Shown here: positions 9,118-18,108 of the stretch, piece after piece | Layout: each line of letters starts with the position of its first letter | How positions within the stretch are numbered: position 1 is the first letter of the stretch | Assembly: GCA_033763835.1 (NCBI GenBank) | Contig: JANRJS010000032.1 | Span: forward strand, 124,001 to 188,000 | Length of the DNA stretch: 64,000 nucleotides | From: JAPKYZ01 sp033763835 | GTDB taxonomy: Bacteria > Acidobacteriota > Terriglobia > Bryobacterales > Bryobacteraceae | Reading direction: 5' to 3' | Notes under the pieces: model-generated | What the model was told of the DNA's origin: nothing | Database searches by the model: none | Seen by the model: the letters and a program-made list of their open reading frames with translations, nothing else | Translations under genes and position numbers: made by a program

Positions 9118-9210
9118 ATGCCCGCTCTCTATATCGCCGGCGGTGCGATTGCCGCCGCCCTACTGATCTATCTTTTCGTAGCCCTTCTGAATCCGGAGCG
9201 ATTCTCATGA
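9118..9210 (+). CDS. kdpF: KdpF, small stabilising subunit of the K+-transporting ATPase
   Basis: 30 residues, the usual size of KdpF (about 29 in E. coli). One transmembrane helix covers most of the chain, ending in the family-typical LNPERFS. KdpF sits in the membrane next to KdpA and stabilises the KdpABC complex. The stop overlaps the kdpA start as ATGA. It is easily missed because of its size. Confidence 0.88.
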   Translation: MPALYIAGGAIAAALLIYLFVALLNPERFS

Positions 9211-10823
9211 ACGGCAACGACTACGCGCAGATCGGCCTCTTTCTGATCGTCCTGCTCCTCTTGGTGAAGCCGCTTGGAGCCTACATGGCTCGCATTTACG
9301 ACGGCGCCTTCTCGACCGCAGCGGAGCGGTGGATTTACCGGCTCGCGGGCGTTCGAGAATCGGAAACGATGTCCGCCGCCGCTTACGGCACGGCTTTTTT
9401 AGCGGTCAATCTCGCTGGATTGGTGATCGTCTACGCGTTGCTCCGCACCCAGCACCTTCTGCCTTGGAATCCGCAGGCGTTTGCCGCAGTCGAGCCGCAC
9501 ACGGCGTTTAACATCGCTGTCAGCTTCGCGACCAACACGAATTGGCAGAACTACGGCGGCGAGACGACACTCGGCTACTTCACACAAATGATGGGACTCA
9601 CCGTCCAGAATTTCCTATCGGCCGCATCCGGGATGGCGGTTCTGATCGCGCTAGCCCGCGGTCTGATTTACCGGAGGGCATCTCATGTCGGAAACTTTTG
9701 GGTCGATTTCGTGCGAACGAATCTCTACATTCTTCTGCCGCTGTCCGTAGCGCTCGCGCTGTTGCTGGTGTCGCAAGGCGTGATTCAAAATCTCGATGCC
9801 TACGTTCCGTTCGGCGATTCGGGGCAATCGTTGCCGATGGGCCCGGCGGCATCGCAGATCGCCATCAAGCAGCTCGGTACAAATGGCGGCGGATTCTTCA
9901 ACGTCAACTCGGCGCATCCGTTCGAAAATCCAACGCCGCTTTCGAACTTCCTGCAGTGCCTGTCGATCCTGCTGATTCCTGCCGCGCTGTGCTACACGTT
10001 CGGCCGGATGGTGAACGATACGCGCCAAGGGTGGGCGTTGCTGGCGGCGATGCTCGTGATCTTCGTTCCGTGCGTCTTTCTCACGGCGGGCGCCGAGGCC
10101 GGGAACATGGAGGGCAAAGAGGCCCGCTTCGGCACGGCGAATTCGGCCTTGTGGGCGGTGGCGACAACGGCGGCATCCAACGGATCCGTAAATTCCATGC
10201 ACGATTCCTACACCGCGCTCGGCGGACTCGCGCCGATGTTTCTGATGCAACTCGGCGAGGTGATCTTCGGCGGAGTCGGTTCGGGACTGTACGGAATGAT
10301 TGTCTTCGCGATTATCGCCGTGTTTATCGCGGGCTTGATGGTAGGCCGGACGCCGGAGTATCTCGGCAAGAAGATCGAGGCGTTCGAGATGAAGATGGCC
10401 TCGATCGCCATCCTGGTGCCGCCGCTCTGCGTCCTGCTGGGAACGGCCATCGCCGTCGCGGCTCCGATGGGTCTCCGCGGACTTCAGGATCGCGGACCGC
10501 ACGGCTTCAGCGAGATTCTGTACGCGTTTTCGTCCATGGGCAACAACAATGGAAGCGCGTTCGCCGGGTATGGCGCAAACAATCCACTGGTGAACTTCAC
10601 CGGCGGAATCGCGATGCTTCTGGCGCGCTACTGGGTCGCGCTGCCTGTGATTGCGATTGCAGGTTCGCTGGCGGCCAAGAAAACGATTCCCGCCGGTCCC
10701 GGAACACTGCCCACGCACACGCCGCTTTTCGTGGCCCTACTGGCGGGCGCCGTACTGCTGGTAGGCGCGCTGGCCTTTCTTCCGGCGCTGGCCTTGGGTC
10801 CGATTGTGGAGGCCTTGCGATGA
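9207..10823 (+). CDS. kdpA: KdpA, K+-binding and translocating subunit of the Kdp ATPase
   Basis: 538 residues, close to the E. coli length of 557, with about ten membrane helices. It carries the selectivity-filter segments expected of this channel-like subunit, including QLGTNGGGFFNVNSAHPFEN and later SSMGNNNGSAFAG. It forms the high-affinity K+ uptake path through the inner membrane, powered by KdpB. The start overlaps kdpF and the stop overlaps kdpB by 4 bases each, so subunits are translationally coupled. No defects seen. Confidence 0.97.
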   Translation: MNGNDYAQIGLFLIVLLLLVKPLGAYMARIYDGAFSTAAERWIYRLAGVRESETMSAAAYGTAFLAVNLAGLVIVYALLRTQHLLPWNPQAFAAVEPHTAFNIAVSFATNTNWQNYGGETTLGYFTQMMGLTVQNFLSAASGMAVLIALARGLIYRRASHVGNFWVDFVRTNLYILLPLSVALALLLVSQGVIQNLDAYVPFGDSGQSLPMGPAASQIAIKQLGTNGGGFFNVNSAHPFENPTPLSNFLQCLSILLIPAALCYTFGRMVNDTRQGWALLAAMLVIFVPCVFLTAGAEAGNMEGKEARFGTANSALWAVATTAASNGSVNSMHDSYTALGGLAPMFLMQLGEVIFGGVGSGLYGMIVFAIIAVFIAGLMVGRTPEYLGKKIEAFEMKMASIAILVPPLCVLLGTAIAVAAPMGLRGLQDRGPHGFSEILYAFSSMGNNNGSAFAGYGANNPLVNFTGGIAMLLARYWVALPVIAIAGSLAAKKTIPAGPGTLPTHTPLFVALLAGAVLLVGALAFLPALALGPIVEALR

Positions 10824-12880
10824 GCGCGCGGAAAATGTTTCACCCGCAGATCGTGCGGACCGCGATTGGCGAGTCGTTACGCAAGCTCGATCCGCGGTAT
10901 CAAGTCCGCAATCCGGTGATGTTCGTCGTGTTGGTGGGCAGTGCGCTGACGACGATTCTCGGCCTGCTCGCGATCACCGGACGGGGCGAGGCGTCCGCGG
11001 GATTCATCCTCGGCATCAGTGCTTGGCTCTGGTTCACGGTGCTGTTCGGTAACTTCGCCGAAGCGATGGCGGAAGGCAGAGGCAAAGCTCAAGCGGACTC
11101 GCTGCGCAAGAGCCGCCGCGATGTCAGCGCCAAGAAGTTGGCCAATCCTAGCTACGGAAGTGCGTTCTCGCTGACTCCGGGTTCCGCGCTACATCGAGGG
11201 GATGTCGTCCTCGTCGAAGCCGGCGACTTCATTCCCATGGACGGCGAAGCGATCGAAGGCGCGGCGTCGGTGGACGAAAGCGCAATCACGGGCGAAAGCG
11301 CGCCGGTGATTCGAGAAAGCGGCGGCGACCGTTCGAGCGTCACCGGCGGCACGCGCGTCCTCTCGGATTGGCTTGTGATCCGTATCACAACCGAACCCGG
11401 CGAGAGTTTTCTCGAACGCATGATCGCCATGGTCGAAGGCGCGAAGCGTCAGAAGACGCCGAACGAGATCGCGTTGAACATTCTTCTCGCGGCGCTGACG
11501 ATCGTGTTCCTGATCGCCACCGTAACCTTGCTGCCGTTCTCCGTCTTTGCGGTGAACGAGGCCGGAAAAGGATCGCCCGTCACCGTAACGGTTCTGGTGG
11601 CGCTGTTGGTCTGCCTGATTCCGACCACGATCGGCGCTCTGCTTTCGGCCATCGGCATCGCCGGCATGGACCGCATGCTGCAAGCCAACGTGCTGGCGAT
11701 GTCGGGCCGCGCGGTGGAAGCGGCGGGCGATGTCGATATTCTCCTGCTCGATAAGACCGGAACCATCACCCTTGGAAATCGCCAAGCGACGGCCTTTGTC
11801 CCCGCGGAAGGAATCTCGGACAAGCGGTTGGCCGACGCTGCGCAGCTCGCGTCGCTTGCCGACGAAACACCGGAGGGCCGCAGCGTGGTGGTGTTGGCGA
11901 AGCGACAGTTTCAGATTCGCGAGCGCGATCTGCATCGACTCGGGGCAAACTTCGTTCCGTTCACCGCCAAGACTCGCATGAGCGGCGTCGATCTCGACGG
12001 CCGTCACATTCGCAAAGGCGCCGCCGACGCGATCGAGGCGTACGTTGCGCAACTCGGCGGGCAGTTTCCAAAGGCGGTCCGGCAAACGGTCGAGTCCATT
12101 GCCCGGCAGGGAGGAACGCCGCTGGTCGTCGCCGAAGGCGCAGCGGTCTTGGGCGTCATCCAACTCAAGGACATCGTCAAGGGCGGGATCAAGGAACGCT
12201 TTGCCGAAATGCGGCGCGGCGGCATCAAGACGATCATGATCACCGGCGACAACCCATTGACGGCCGCGGCGATCGCGGCGGAAGCCGGAGTGGACGAGTA
12301 TCTCGCGGAAGCGACGCCGGAGCGAAAATTGCAACTCATCCGCGAGAAACAGGGCGAGGGCCGTCTCGTGGCGATGACGGGCGACGGAACGAACGACGCT
12401 CCTGCGCTGGCGCAGGCCGACGTGGCGGTCGCCATGAATACCGGCACGCAGGCGGCGAAAGAAGCCGGAAACATGGTTGACCTCGACTCCAACCCGACCA
12501 AGCTGCTCGAAATCGTTCAAATCGGCAAACAAATGTTGATCACTCGCGGCGCTCTGACGACCTTCTCGACCGCGAACGATGTGGCTAAATACTTCGCCAT
12601 CATTCCTGCCGCGTTCGCGGCTACCTATCCCGAACTCGACGCGCTCAACGTCATGCGGCTGGCTTCGCCCGCAAGCGCGATCCTGTCCGCCGTGATTTTC
12701 AACGCTCTGATCATCGTCGCTTTGATCCCGCTGGCGTTGCGCGGAATTGCGTATCGCCCTTTGGGCGCGGACGCGCTCCTGAAGCGGCACCTCCTGATCT
12801 ATGGGATCGGCGGTATCATTCTGCCGTTTGTTGGAATCAAGCTCATCGACATCGTCATTGCCGGATTGGGGATTGCATGA
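10820..12880 (+). CDS. kdpB: KdpB, P-type ATPase catalytic subunit
   Basis: 686 residues, normal for KdpB (682 in E. coli). The start used is the ATG at 10820 overlapping the kdpA stop; an open frame extends far upstream inside kdpA, but that part is not related sequence. P-type ATPase motifs are all present: TGES in the actuator domain, DKTGT with phosphorylated Asp311, KGA in the nucleotide domain, and TGDGTNDAPAL in the hinge. KdpB hydrolyses ATP to drive K+ through KdpA. The stop overlaps kdpC by 4 bases. Confidence 0.97.
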   Translation: MSARKMFHPQIVRTAIGESLRKLDPRYQVRNPVMFVVLVGSALTTILGLLAITGRGEASAGFILGISAWLWFTVLFGNFAEAMAEGRGKAQADSLRKSRRDVSAKKLANPSYGSAFSLTPGSALHRGDVVLVEAGDFIPMDGEAIEGAASVDESAITGESAPVIRESGGDRSSVTGGTRVLSDWLVIRITTEPGESFLERMIAMVEGAKRQKTPNEIALNILLAALTIVFLIATVTLLPFSVFAVNEAGKGSPVTVTVLVALLVCLIPTTIGALLSAIGIAGMDRMLQANVLAMSGRAVEAAGDVDILLLDKTGTITLGNRQATAFVPAEGISDKRLADAAQLASLADETPEGRSVVVLAKRQFQIRERDLHRLGANFVPFTAKTRMSGVDLDGRHIRKGAADAIEAYVAQLGGQFPKAVRQTVESIARQGGTPLVVAEGAAVLGVIQLKDIVKGGIKERFAEMRRGGIKTIMITGDNPLTAAAIAAEAGVDEYLAEATPERKLQLIREKQGEGRLVAMTGDGTNDAPALAQADVAVAMNTGTQAAKEAGNMVDLDSNPTKLLEIVQIGKQMLITRGALTTFSTANDVAKYFAIIPAAFAATYPELDALNVMRLASPASAILSAVIFNALIIVALIPLALRGIAYRPLGADALLKRHLLIYGIGGIILPFVGIKLIDIVIAGLGIA

Positions 12881-13434
12881 TCGTCGCTCTTCGATTAGTG
12901 GCCGTACTAACGGTCGTGACTGGCCTGCTCTACCCGCTGGCCATGACGGGCATCGCGCAGCTTCTGTTTCCGAGGCAGGCACACGGAAGCCTGATTCTCC
13001 GAGACGGGCGCGTCGCCGGATCCGAGCTGATCGGACAGCATTTCGAGGACCCGCGCTATTTCTGGCCGCGATTGTCGGCGACCTCTCCGGCTCCTTACCA
13101 TCCCGCCTCCTCTTCCGGGTCGAACTACGGACCCCTCAATGCCGACTTGAAGAAAGCGATGGATGCGCGCCGCGCCGCTCTATTGACCATCGACCCGGGC
13201 AACACCGCGCCGATTCCCATCGACCTTCTCACTGCGTCGGGAAGCGGCCTGGACCCGCACATCGGTCCAGAAGCGGCGGATTATCAGGCGGCCCGGGTAG
13301 CTCGTGCACGGGGGATTGAGCCGGCGAAAGTGGCTGCTTTGATCGCGAAGCATACCCAGCAGCGCCAGTTCGGGTTTCTGGGACAACCCGTTGTCAACGT
13401 GCTTTTGTTGAACCGGGAGCTCGACGGCCTATGA
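12877..13434 (+). CDS. kdpC: KdpC, periplasmic-facing subunit of the Kdp ATPase
   Basis: 185 residues, usual for KdpC (about 190). One N-terminal membrane helix (residues about 5-30) is followed by a soluble periplasmic domain with the conserved GSNYGPLN and DPHIGPEAADYQAARVA segments. KdpC stabilises the complex and raises its affinity for K+ or nucleotide. The stop overlaps the start of the following porin gene by 4 bases, which places that porin firmly in the kdp transcription unit. Confidence 0.96.
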   Translation: MIVALRLVAVLTVVTGLLYPLAMTGIAQLLFPRQAHGSLILRDGRVAGSELIGQHFEDPRYFWPRLSATSPAPYHPASSSGSNYGPLNADLKKAMDARRAALLTIDPGNTAPIPIDLLTASGSGLDPHIGPEAADYQAARVARARGIEPAKVAALIAKHTQQRQFGFLGQPVVNVLLLNRELDGL

Positions 13435-14684
13435 AACCGCTGCTTCTTTCAATGGCCACAGCGGCGGTTCTGGCGCAGGAACCGCTGTCGGAGCGCGAGA
13501 AAGAACTCCTTGCGCGTCTCGAAAAACTGGAGGCGCGGTTAGCCGCACTCGAAGCCAAAGCCTCCGGCCCAGTGCCGGCGCCGGTGCCGCTGCCGCCCAC
13601 CCGGGCGGCGAAACCCGAAGAGCCGCAGGCCGTGCCACCGGGAACTTCGGTCAATGTCAATCTCGACGGCTACTTCGGATACAACTTCAACCGGCCGTTC
13701 TCCGCGGCCAATACGCTTCGCGCCTACGACGTTTCGCACAACAGCCTAAGCATTAATCAGGCCGGATTGATCGTCGAGAGGGCGCCGGACCTCGAGCGCG
13801 GCGGACGCGTTGGGGGAAGGCTCGACCTGATGTTCGGCCAAGCCACCGAAACGCTGCAAGGTTCGCCGGCAAACGAGCCAAGGCCTTTCGTTTTCCGGCA
13901 CATTTTTCAGGCCTACGGCACGGTCGTCGCTCCGGTGGGCCGAGGTCTGACGGTCGATTTCGGCAAATGGGCCAGTTCCCTCGGAATCGAGGGCAATTAC
14001 ACGAAGGATCAGTGGAACTACTCGCGATCCTATTGGTTCAATTTCCTGCCCTTCTACCACATGGGGTTTCGGGCGACATATCCGGTTACCGGAAAGCTGA
14101 ATGCCAGTTACTGGCTGACGAACGGTGCGAATCAAACCGAGGACTTCAACACGTTTAAGAGCCAGGCGGTGGCCCTGAACCTGGTTCCCTCGCGGCGGTT
14201 CTCGGCGAATCTTCAGTATTTCGGCGGCCAGGAACGGCGGGCGGTGAACGGGCGAGCGCCGCGCGGCCGTTCCCACATCGTCGATGGTTACTTCACTTGG
14301 CACGCAACGGACCGGTGGTCTTTCGCGGCGGAAGCGGACTACGCGATCTCGCGGGTCGATCCCACCTCCGCCCCGCAGCGGGTAATCGGCGGCGCGGGTT
14401 ACGCTCGATACCGGTTCAACCCTCGCTTCAACGTGGCTGGACGCTTCGCCTATCTGCGGGATTCCGGCGGCCTGTTCAGCGGCGCTACGCAGTCGCTGAA
14501 GGACACGACCATAACCGCGACCTTCGATCTGCTCGACGGATTTCAGATGCGATGGGAAGTACGCCGCGATGGGTCCGATACGGCCTTCTTCCCCACCGCC
14601 GGTCCGGAACGCCTGAAGCGCGAGCAGACCGCCGCGCTGCTCGGGCTAATCTGGTGGTTCGGAGGTAAGCGGGGCGCTTGGTAA
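13431..14684 (+). CDS. Outer-membrane beta-barrel porin (BBP2/OmpL-like) inside the kdp operon
   Basis: 417 residues: a short signal peptide (to about AVLAQ), a charged coiled-coil-like stretch (residues 19-45, EREKELLARLEKLEARLAAL), a Pro-rich linker, then a beta-barrel with alternating aromatic strands. Segments such as LDGYFGYNFNRPF, GSPANEPRPF, DFGKWASSLGIEGNYTKDQ and FLPFYHMGFRATYPV match what I know of the putative beta-barrel porin-2 family. It ends in an aromatic residue (Trp), typical for BAM-dependent barrels. The coiled coil may tether it to peptidoglycan or trimerise it. Translational coupling to kdpC and overlap with kdpD imply it supplies K+ across the outer membrane under K+ limitation (inference). 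Confidence 0.88.
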   Translation: MKPLLLSMATAAVLAQEPLSEREKELLARLEKLEARLAALEAKASGPVPAPVPLPPTRAAKPEEPQAVPPGTSVNVNLDGYFGYNFNRPFSAANTLRAYDVSHNSLSINQAGLIVERAPDLERGGRVGGRLDLMFGQATETLQGSPANEPRPFVFRHIFQAYGTVVAPVGRGLTVDFGKWASSLGIEGNYTKDQWNYSRSYWFNFLPFYHMGFRATYPVTGKLNASYWLTNGANQTEDFNTFKSQAVALNLVPSRRFSANLQYFGGQERRAVNGRAPRGRSHIVDGYFTWHATDRWSFAAEADYAISRVDPTSAPQRVIGGAGYARYRFNPRFNVAGRFAYLRDSGGLFSGATQSLKDTTITATFDLLDGFQMRWEVRRDGSDTAFFPTAGPERLKREQTAALLGLIWWFGGKRGAW

Positions 14685-17347
14685 CGCCCGAACGTCCCAA
14701 CCCGGACGAGCTTCTTGCGCGCGTTGCGGAGGAGTCTCGCCAAGAGCGGCGCGGCCGCTTGAAGATCTTCTTCGGCGCGGCGCCCGGCGTCGGGAAGACC
14801 TTCGCCATGCTCGAGGATGCGCGAATTCAACGACGCGCGGGACGAGACGTCGTAGTCGGGGTCGTCGAAACCCATGGCCGCAAGGACACGCAGGCTCTCC
14901 TCGACGGGCTGGAGGTTCTTCCCCGGCGCGGCATCGCCCATCGCGGCATTCAATTGGCCGAGTTCGACCTGGAGGCGGCGCTTCAACGGCGCCCGCAGTT
15001 GCTGCTGGTGGACGAACTCGCTCACACCAATGCGCCAGGCTCCCGGCATTTGAAGCGATGGCAGGATGTCCTCGAGCTCATCGATTCGGGCATTGACGTT
15101 TACACCACTCTTAATGTTCAGCATCTCGATAGTCTCAGCGATGTCGTCGCGCAGATCACGGGCGTTACCGTTCGCGAGACGATACCCGATTCGGTGCTCG
15201 ATCGGGCCGGTGAGATTGAGCTGATCGATCTGCCCGCGGACGAGTTGCGCGCGCGCCTCGAAGAGGGTAAGGTCTACATCCCGGAGCAAGCGCGAAGAGC
15301 GTCGGAGAGTTTCTTTCGGCCCGGCAATCTGATCGCGCTGCGCGAACTCGCGCTGCGGCGCACGGCGGATCGTGTCGACGCCCAGATGCGCAACTACCGC
15401 CGGGACAATGCCATTCAATCGACGTGGCCGGTTAAGGAACGGTTGCTGGTGTCGATCGGCCCCAGTCCCTACTCGGCGAAGCTGATTCGCGCGACGAAGC
15501 GGATGGCGGACCAGTTGGATGCGGAATGGATCGTCGCGTTTGTCGAGACGCCATCCCTCTCGGCCGCAGGCGGCGACGTTCGGCAACGAATCTCCGCTTC
15601 TCTTCGGCTGGCGGAACAGCTAGGCGCGGAGACGATCACGCTCAGCGGGAATTCCGTCGCCGACAGCTTGCTGCCCTACGCGCGCTCGCGTAACGTGTCG
15701 CGCATCGTGGTCGGAAAGCAGCCCGTTCCTCTCTGGCGGAAGATTCTTCGCGGTTCCGTGTTGGACGAGTTGGTCGCGAAAAGCGGCGAGATTGAGATTG
15801 TCGCGATCTCCGGAGGCCCGGAGATCGCGGACGAATCGGTCCGGCCGGAAGCGAGGCGAACCGTGAGCTGGCGGGAGTATGCCCAGGCGGCCGCAATCGT
15901 CGCCGGATGCACGCTGGCCGCCCTTGCCCTGCGATCGACCCTCAATCCCGTCAACCTGGTGATGTTCTACCTGTTGGGGGTAGTCGTGATCGCAACGCGG
16001 TCCTCGCGGCGCGCCGCCTTGTTCGCTTCCTTGCTGAGCGTTGCCGCTTTCGACTTCTTCTGCGTGCCGCCCTACCTCACCTTTGCGGTAACCGACTACG
16101 AGTACCTTGTCACCTTCGCGGTGATGCTGGTAGTGGCGGTCCTGATCGGCACACTAACGGTGCGGGTCCGGCTCCAGGCCGCTCATGCGGCGGAACGGGA
16201 GTCGCGAACGCAAGCGCTCTACCGGCTGACGCGCGTTCTCGCCGGCGAAACGGGCGTCTTCGACGCGGCCCGGGCGGCCACGTCGATCGGCCGGGACATT
16301 TTGGGCGCGGACGTGATCGTTTTCTTTCCCGACGACGGCGGCAAGATCTCCTTTCGGCGGCGAACGGCCGACCGGTTGCCGGTCCCACCGTCGGAAGAAG
16401 GCATTGCGCAATGGGTGTTCGATCACGCGCAGAAGGCGGGCCAAGGGCAGAACACCCTCCCCGGAGCGACGGCGCTCTATGTACCGTTGAGGGGTTCGCA
16501 ATCCGTTCTGGGCGTGATGGCCGTCGCGGCGCTAACGCAAGATCAAGCGACATCCCCGGAGCAAATGAACATCGTGGACGCTCTCGCCGGCCAAACCGCC
16601 GGCGCAATCGAGCGGGCGCAAGCCACAACGGCCGCGCGCGAGACGGACCTTAAACTCCGCACCGAGGAGATTCGCACCGGACTGCTGAGCGCGGTTTCCC
16701 ACGACCTGCGGACGCCGCTCGCCGGCATTACCGGCGCGGCAAGCAGCTTGTTGTCCCAGGGCGGCCAACTCGACGCCTCCACGCAGCGCGAGTTGATCGA
16801 GAGCATTGAGTCCGAGGCGGAACGGCTCAGTAGGCTGGTAAATAATCTTCTCGAAATGACGCGTCTTGAATCCGGCTCGGTGGAGGTCCGGCGGGAGTTG
16901 TTTCCACTGGAGGAACTGGTCGGCTCGTCGTTGGGGCGTCTCGAGAAGATCCTCTCCGGCCGCGAGATCGCAACCCGCATCCCGGAAGGATTGCCCCCTC
17001 TTTACGTGGATGGGATCCTGTTCGAACAGGTACTCCTCAATGTGCTGGAAAACGTCGCGAAGTACACGCCGGCCGGTTCGCCGATTGAGATCGCCGCAGC
17101 CGAGGATCGCGGAGGGGTGAGAATCGAAATCGCCGATCGCGGACCCGGATTCGCCGAGGGCGAAGAGCATCGGATTTGGGAGAAGTTCTACCGCGGAAAG
17201 GCGGCGGGCGCGCGCGGCGCGGGTCTTGGCTTGGCTATCTCTCGCGCGATTGTCACGGCTCACGCGGGCTCCATATCCGCGGAAAACCGGCCCGATGGCG
17301 GCGCCGTCATTCGAACCTGGATTCCGTCCCGCTCCAGCGATGCGTAA
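14678..17347 (+). CDS. kdpD: KdpD, K+/turgor sensor histidine kinase
   Basis: 889 residues, the full KdpD length. Order: KdpD ATP-binding domain with Walker A GAAPGVGKT at 33-41 and VDELAHTNAPGSRH; a universal-stress-like domain (about 245-365); four membrane helices (about 395-495, DUF4118); a GAF-like region (520-645); HisKA with phospho-His675 in SAVSHDLRTPLAG; and an HATPase domain to the end. The start is a TTG at 14678, 11 nt after GGAGGT (14661-14666) and overlapping the porin stop; no better start lies nearby. KdpD phosphorylates KdpE when K+ is limiting. The stop overlaps kdpE by 8 bases. Confidence 0.96.
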   Translation: MVTPERPNPDELLARVAEESRQERRGRLKIFFGAAPGVGKTFAMLEDARIQRRAGRDVVVGVVETHGRKDTQALLDGLEVLPRRGIAHRGIQLAEFDLEAALQRRPQLLLVDELAHTNAPGSRHLKRWQDVLELIDSGIDVYTTLNVQHLDSLSDVVAQITGVTVRETIPDSVLDRAGEIELIDLPADELRARLEEGKVYIPEQARRASESFFRPGNLIALRELALRRTADRVDAQMRNYRRDNAIQSTWPVKERLLVSIGPSPYSAKLIRATKRMADQLDAEWIVAFVETPSLSAAGGDVRQRISASLRLAEQLGAETITLSGNSVADSLLPYARSRNVSRIVVGKQPVPLWRKILRGSVLDELVAKSGEIEIVAISGGPEIADESVRPEARRTVSWREYAQAAAIVAGCTLAALALRSTLNPVNLVMFYLLGVVVIATRSSRRAALFASLLSVAAFDFFCVPPYLTFAVTDYEYLVTFAVMLVVAVLIGTLTVRVRLQAAHAAERESRTQALYRLTRVLAGETGVFDAARAATSIGRDILGADVIVFFPDDGGKISFRRRTADRLPVPPSEEGIAQWVFDHAQKAGQGQNTLPGATALYVPLRGSQSVLGVMAVAALTQDQATSPEQMNIVDALAGQTAGAIERAQATTAARETDLKLRTEEIRTGLLSAVSHDLRTPLAGITGAASSLLSQGGQLDASTQRELIESIESEAERLSRLVNNLLEMTRLESGSVEVRRELFPLEELVGSSLGRLEKILSGREIATRIPEGLPPLYVDGILFEQVLLNVLENVAKYTPAGSPIEIAAAEDRGGVRIEIADRGPGFAEGEEHRIWEKFYRGKAAGARGAGLGLAISRAIVTAHAGSISAENRPDGGAVIRTWIPSRSSDA

Positions 17348-18035
17348 CCCTGCGGAAATCCTGATCGTCGAAGACGACGCGCCGATTCGTAAGTTTCTTC
17401 GCGCGTCGCTCTCGGCGGAAGACTACCGGGTGCACGAAGCGATGACCGCGTCGGAAGGCATGGCCCAATGGCTAGCGCGGCAGCCGGATCTCGTCTTACT
17501 CGATCTCGGATTGCCCGACCAGGACGGCTTCACGGTGATCCGGCAAATCCGGCAAACGGCCCTGACGCCGATCATCGTGCTATCGGCGCGTGGCCGGGAA
17601 AAAGACAAGGTGGAAGCCTTGGATCTTGGCGCGGACGATTTCGTCGCGAAACCGTTCGCGATCGGCGAATTGCTCGCCCGAATCCGCGCCTTACTGCGGC
17701 GGGCGGCGCGGATTCGCGAGGGCGTGGATGGCGCAACGTTTCGCGCCACGGAGATCGAGGTAGACCTTGCCGGACGTGTCGTTCGCGTTCGTGGCGAGGA
17801 AGTGCATCTGACGCCGATCGAGTTCCGCCTCCTGCAAGCGCTGGTTCGGCATGCCGGGAAAGTCGTGACGCACCGGCAGCTTCTGGTCGATGTTTGGGGG
17901 CCGCAGCATAGCGAGCAGGCGCAATACCTGCGAGTCTACATGGGGCAACTGCGGCGAAAGCTGGAAAGGGATTCCGCCCGGCCCCGCTTCTTAATTACCG
18001 AACCCGGGGTTGGCTATCGGCTGGTGGAAGGCTGA
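17340..18035 (+). CDS. kdpE: KdpE, OmpR-family response regulator for kdp
   Basis: 231 residues. The start at 17340 overlaps the kdpD stop; the frame stays open upstream, but only this start gives a normal receiver (ILIVEDDAP). Phospho-acceptor Asp55 is in LVLLDLGLPD and the conserved Lys is in FVAKPF. The C-terminal winged helix (about 130-231) ends with the YLRVYMGQLRRKLE recognition region and GVGYRLV. It activates transcription of kdp; the phased repeats at 8965-9015 are the likely target. Being last in the operon, it forms a positive autoregulatory loop. Confidence 0.96.
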   Translation: MRNPAEILIVEDDAPIRKFLRASLSAEDYRVHEAMTASEGMAQWLARQPDLVLLDLGLPDQDGFTVIRQIRQTALTPIIVLSARGREKDKVEALDLGADDFVAKPFAIGELLARIRALLRRAARIREGVDGATFRATEIEVDLAGRVVRVRGEEVHLTPIEFRLLQALVRHAGKVVTHRQLLVDVWGPQHSEQAQYLRVYMGQLRRKLERDSARPRFLITEPGVGYRLVEG

Positions 18036-18096
18036 TTCCATCCTCAGCGTTCTACAACTTACACATTCTAAATCGCTGACACCCACTCAAGCGTGC

Positions 18097-18102
18097 TACT
18101 GT
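18097..18102 (+). promoter_or_regulatory. -10-like hexamer directly ahead of the RidA-like gene
   Basis: TACTGT lies 6 nt before the ATG at 18109, and CTGACA lies 15 bp upstream (18076-18081) as a possible -35. No Shine-Dalgarno sequence is present, so a leaderless transcript is plausible. Confidence 0.4.
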
Positions 18103-18108
18103 GACCCC

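Noticed and set aside
9542..10819. Open extension of the kdpB frame back through kdpA
   Set aside because: The extension reads kdpA out of frame; the ATG at 10820 overlaps the kdpA stop and gives the normal KdpB length.
11189..12982. 597-codon open frame on the minus strand antisense to kdpB
   Set aside because: Low-complexity Arg/Asp/Gly-rich shadow; kdpB motifs on the plus strand are intact.
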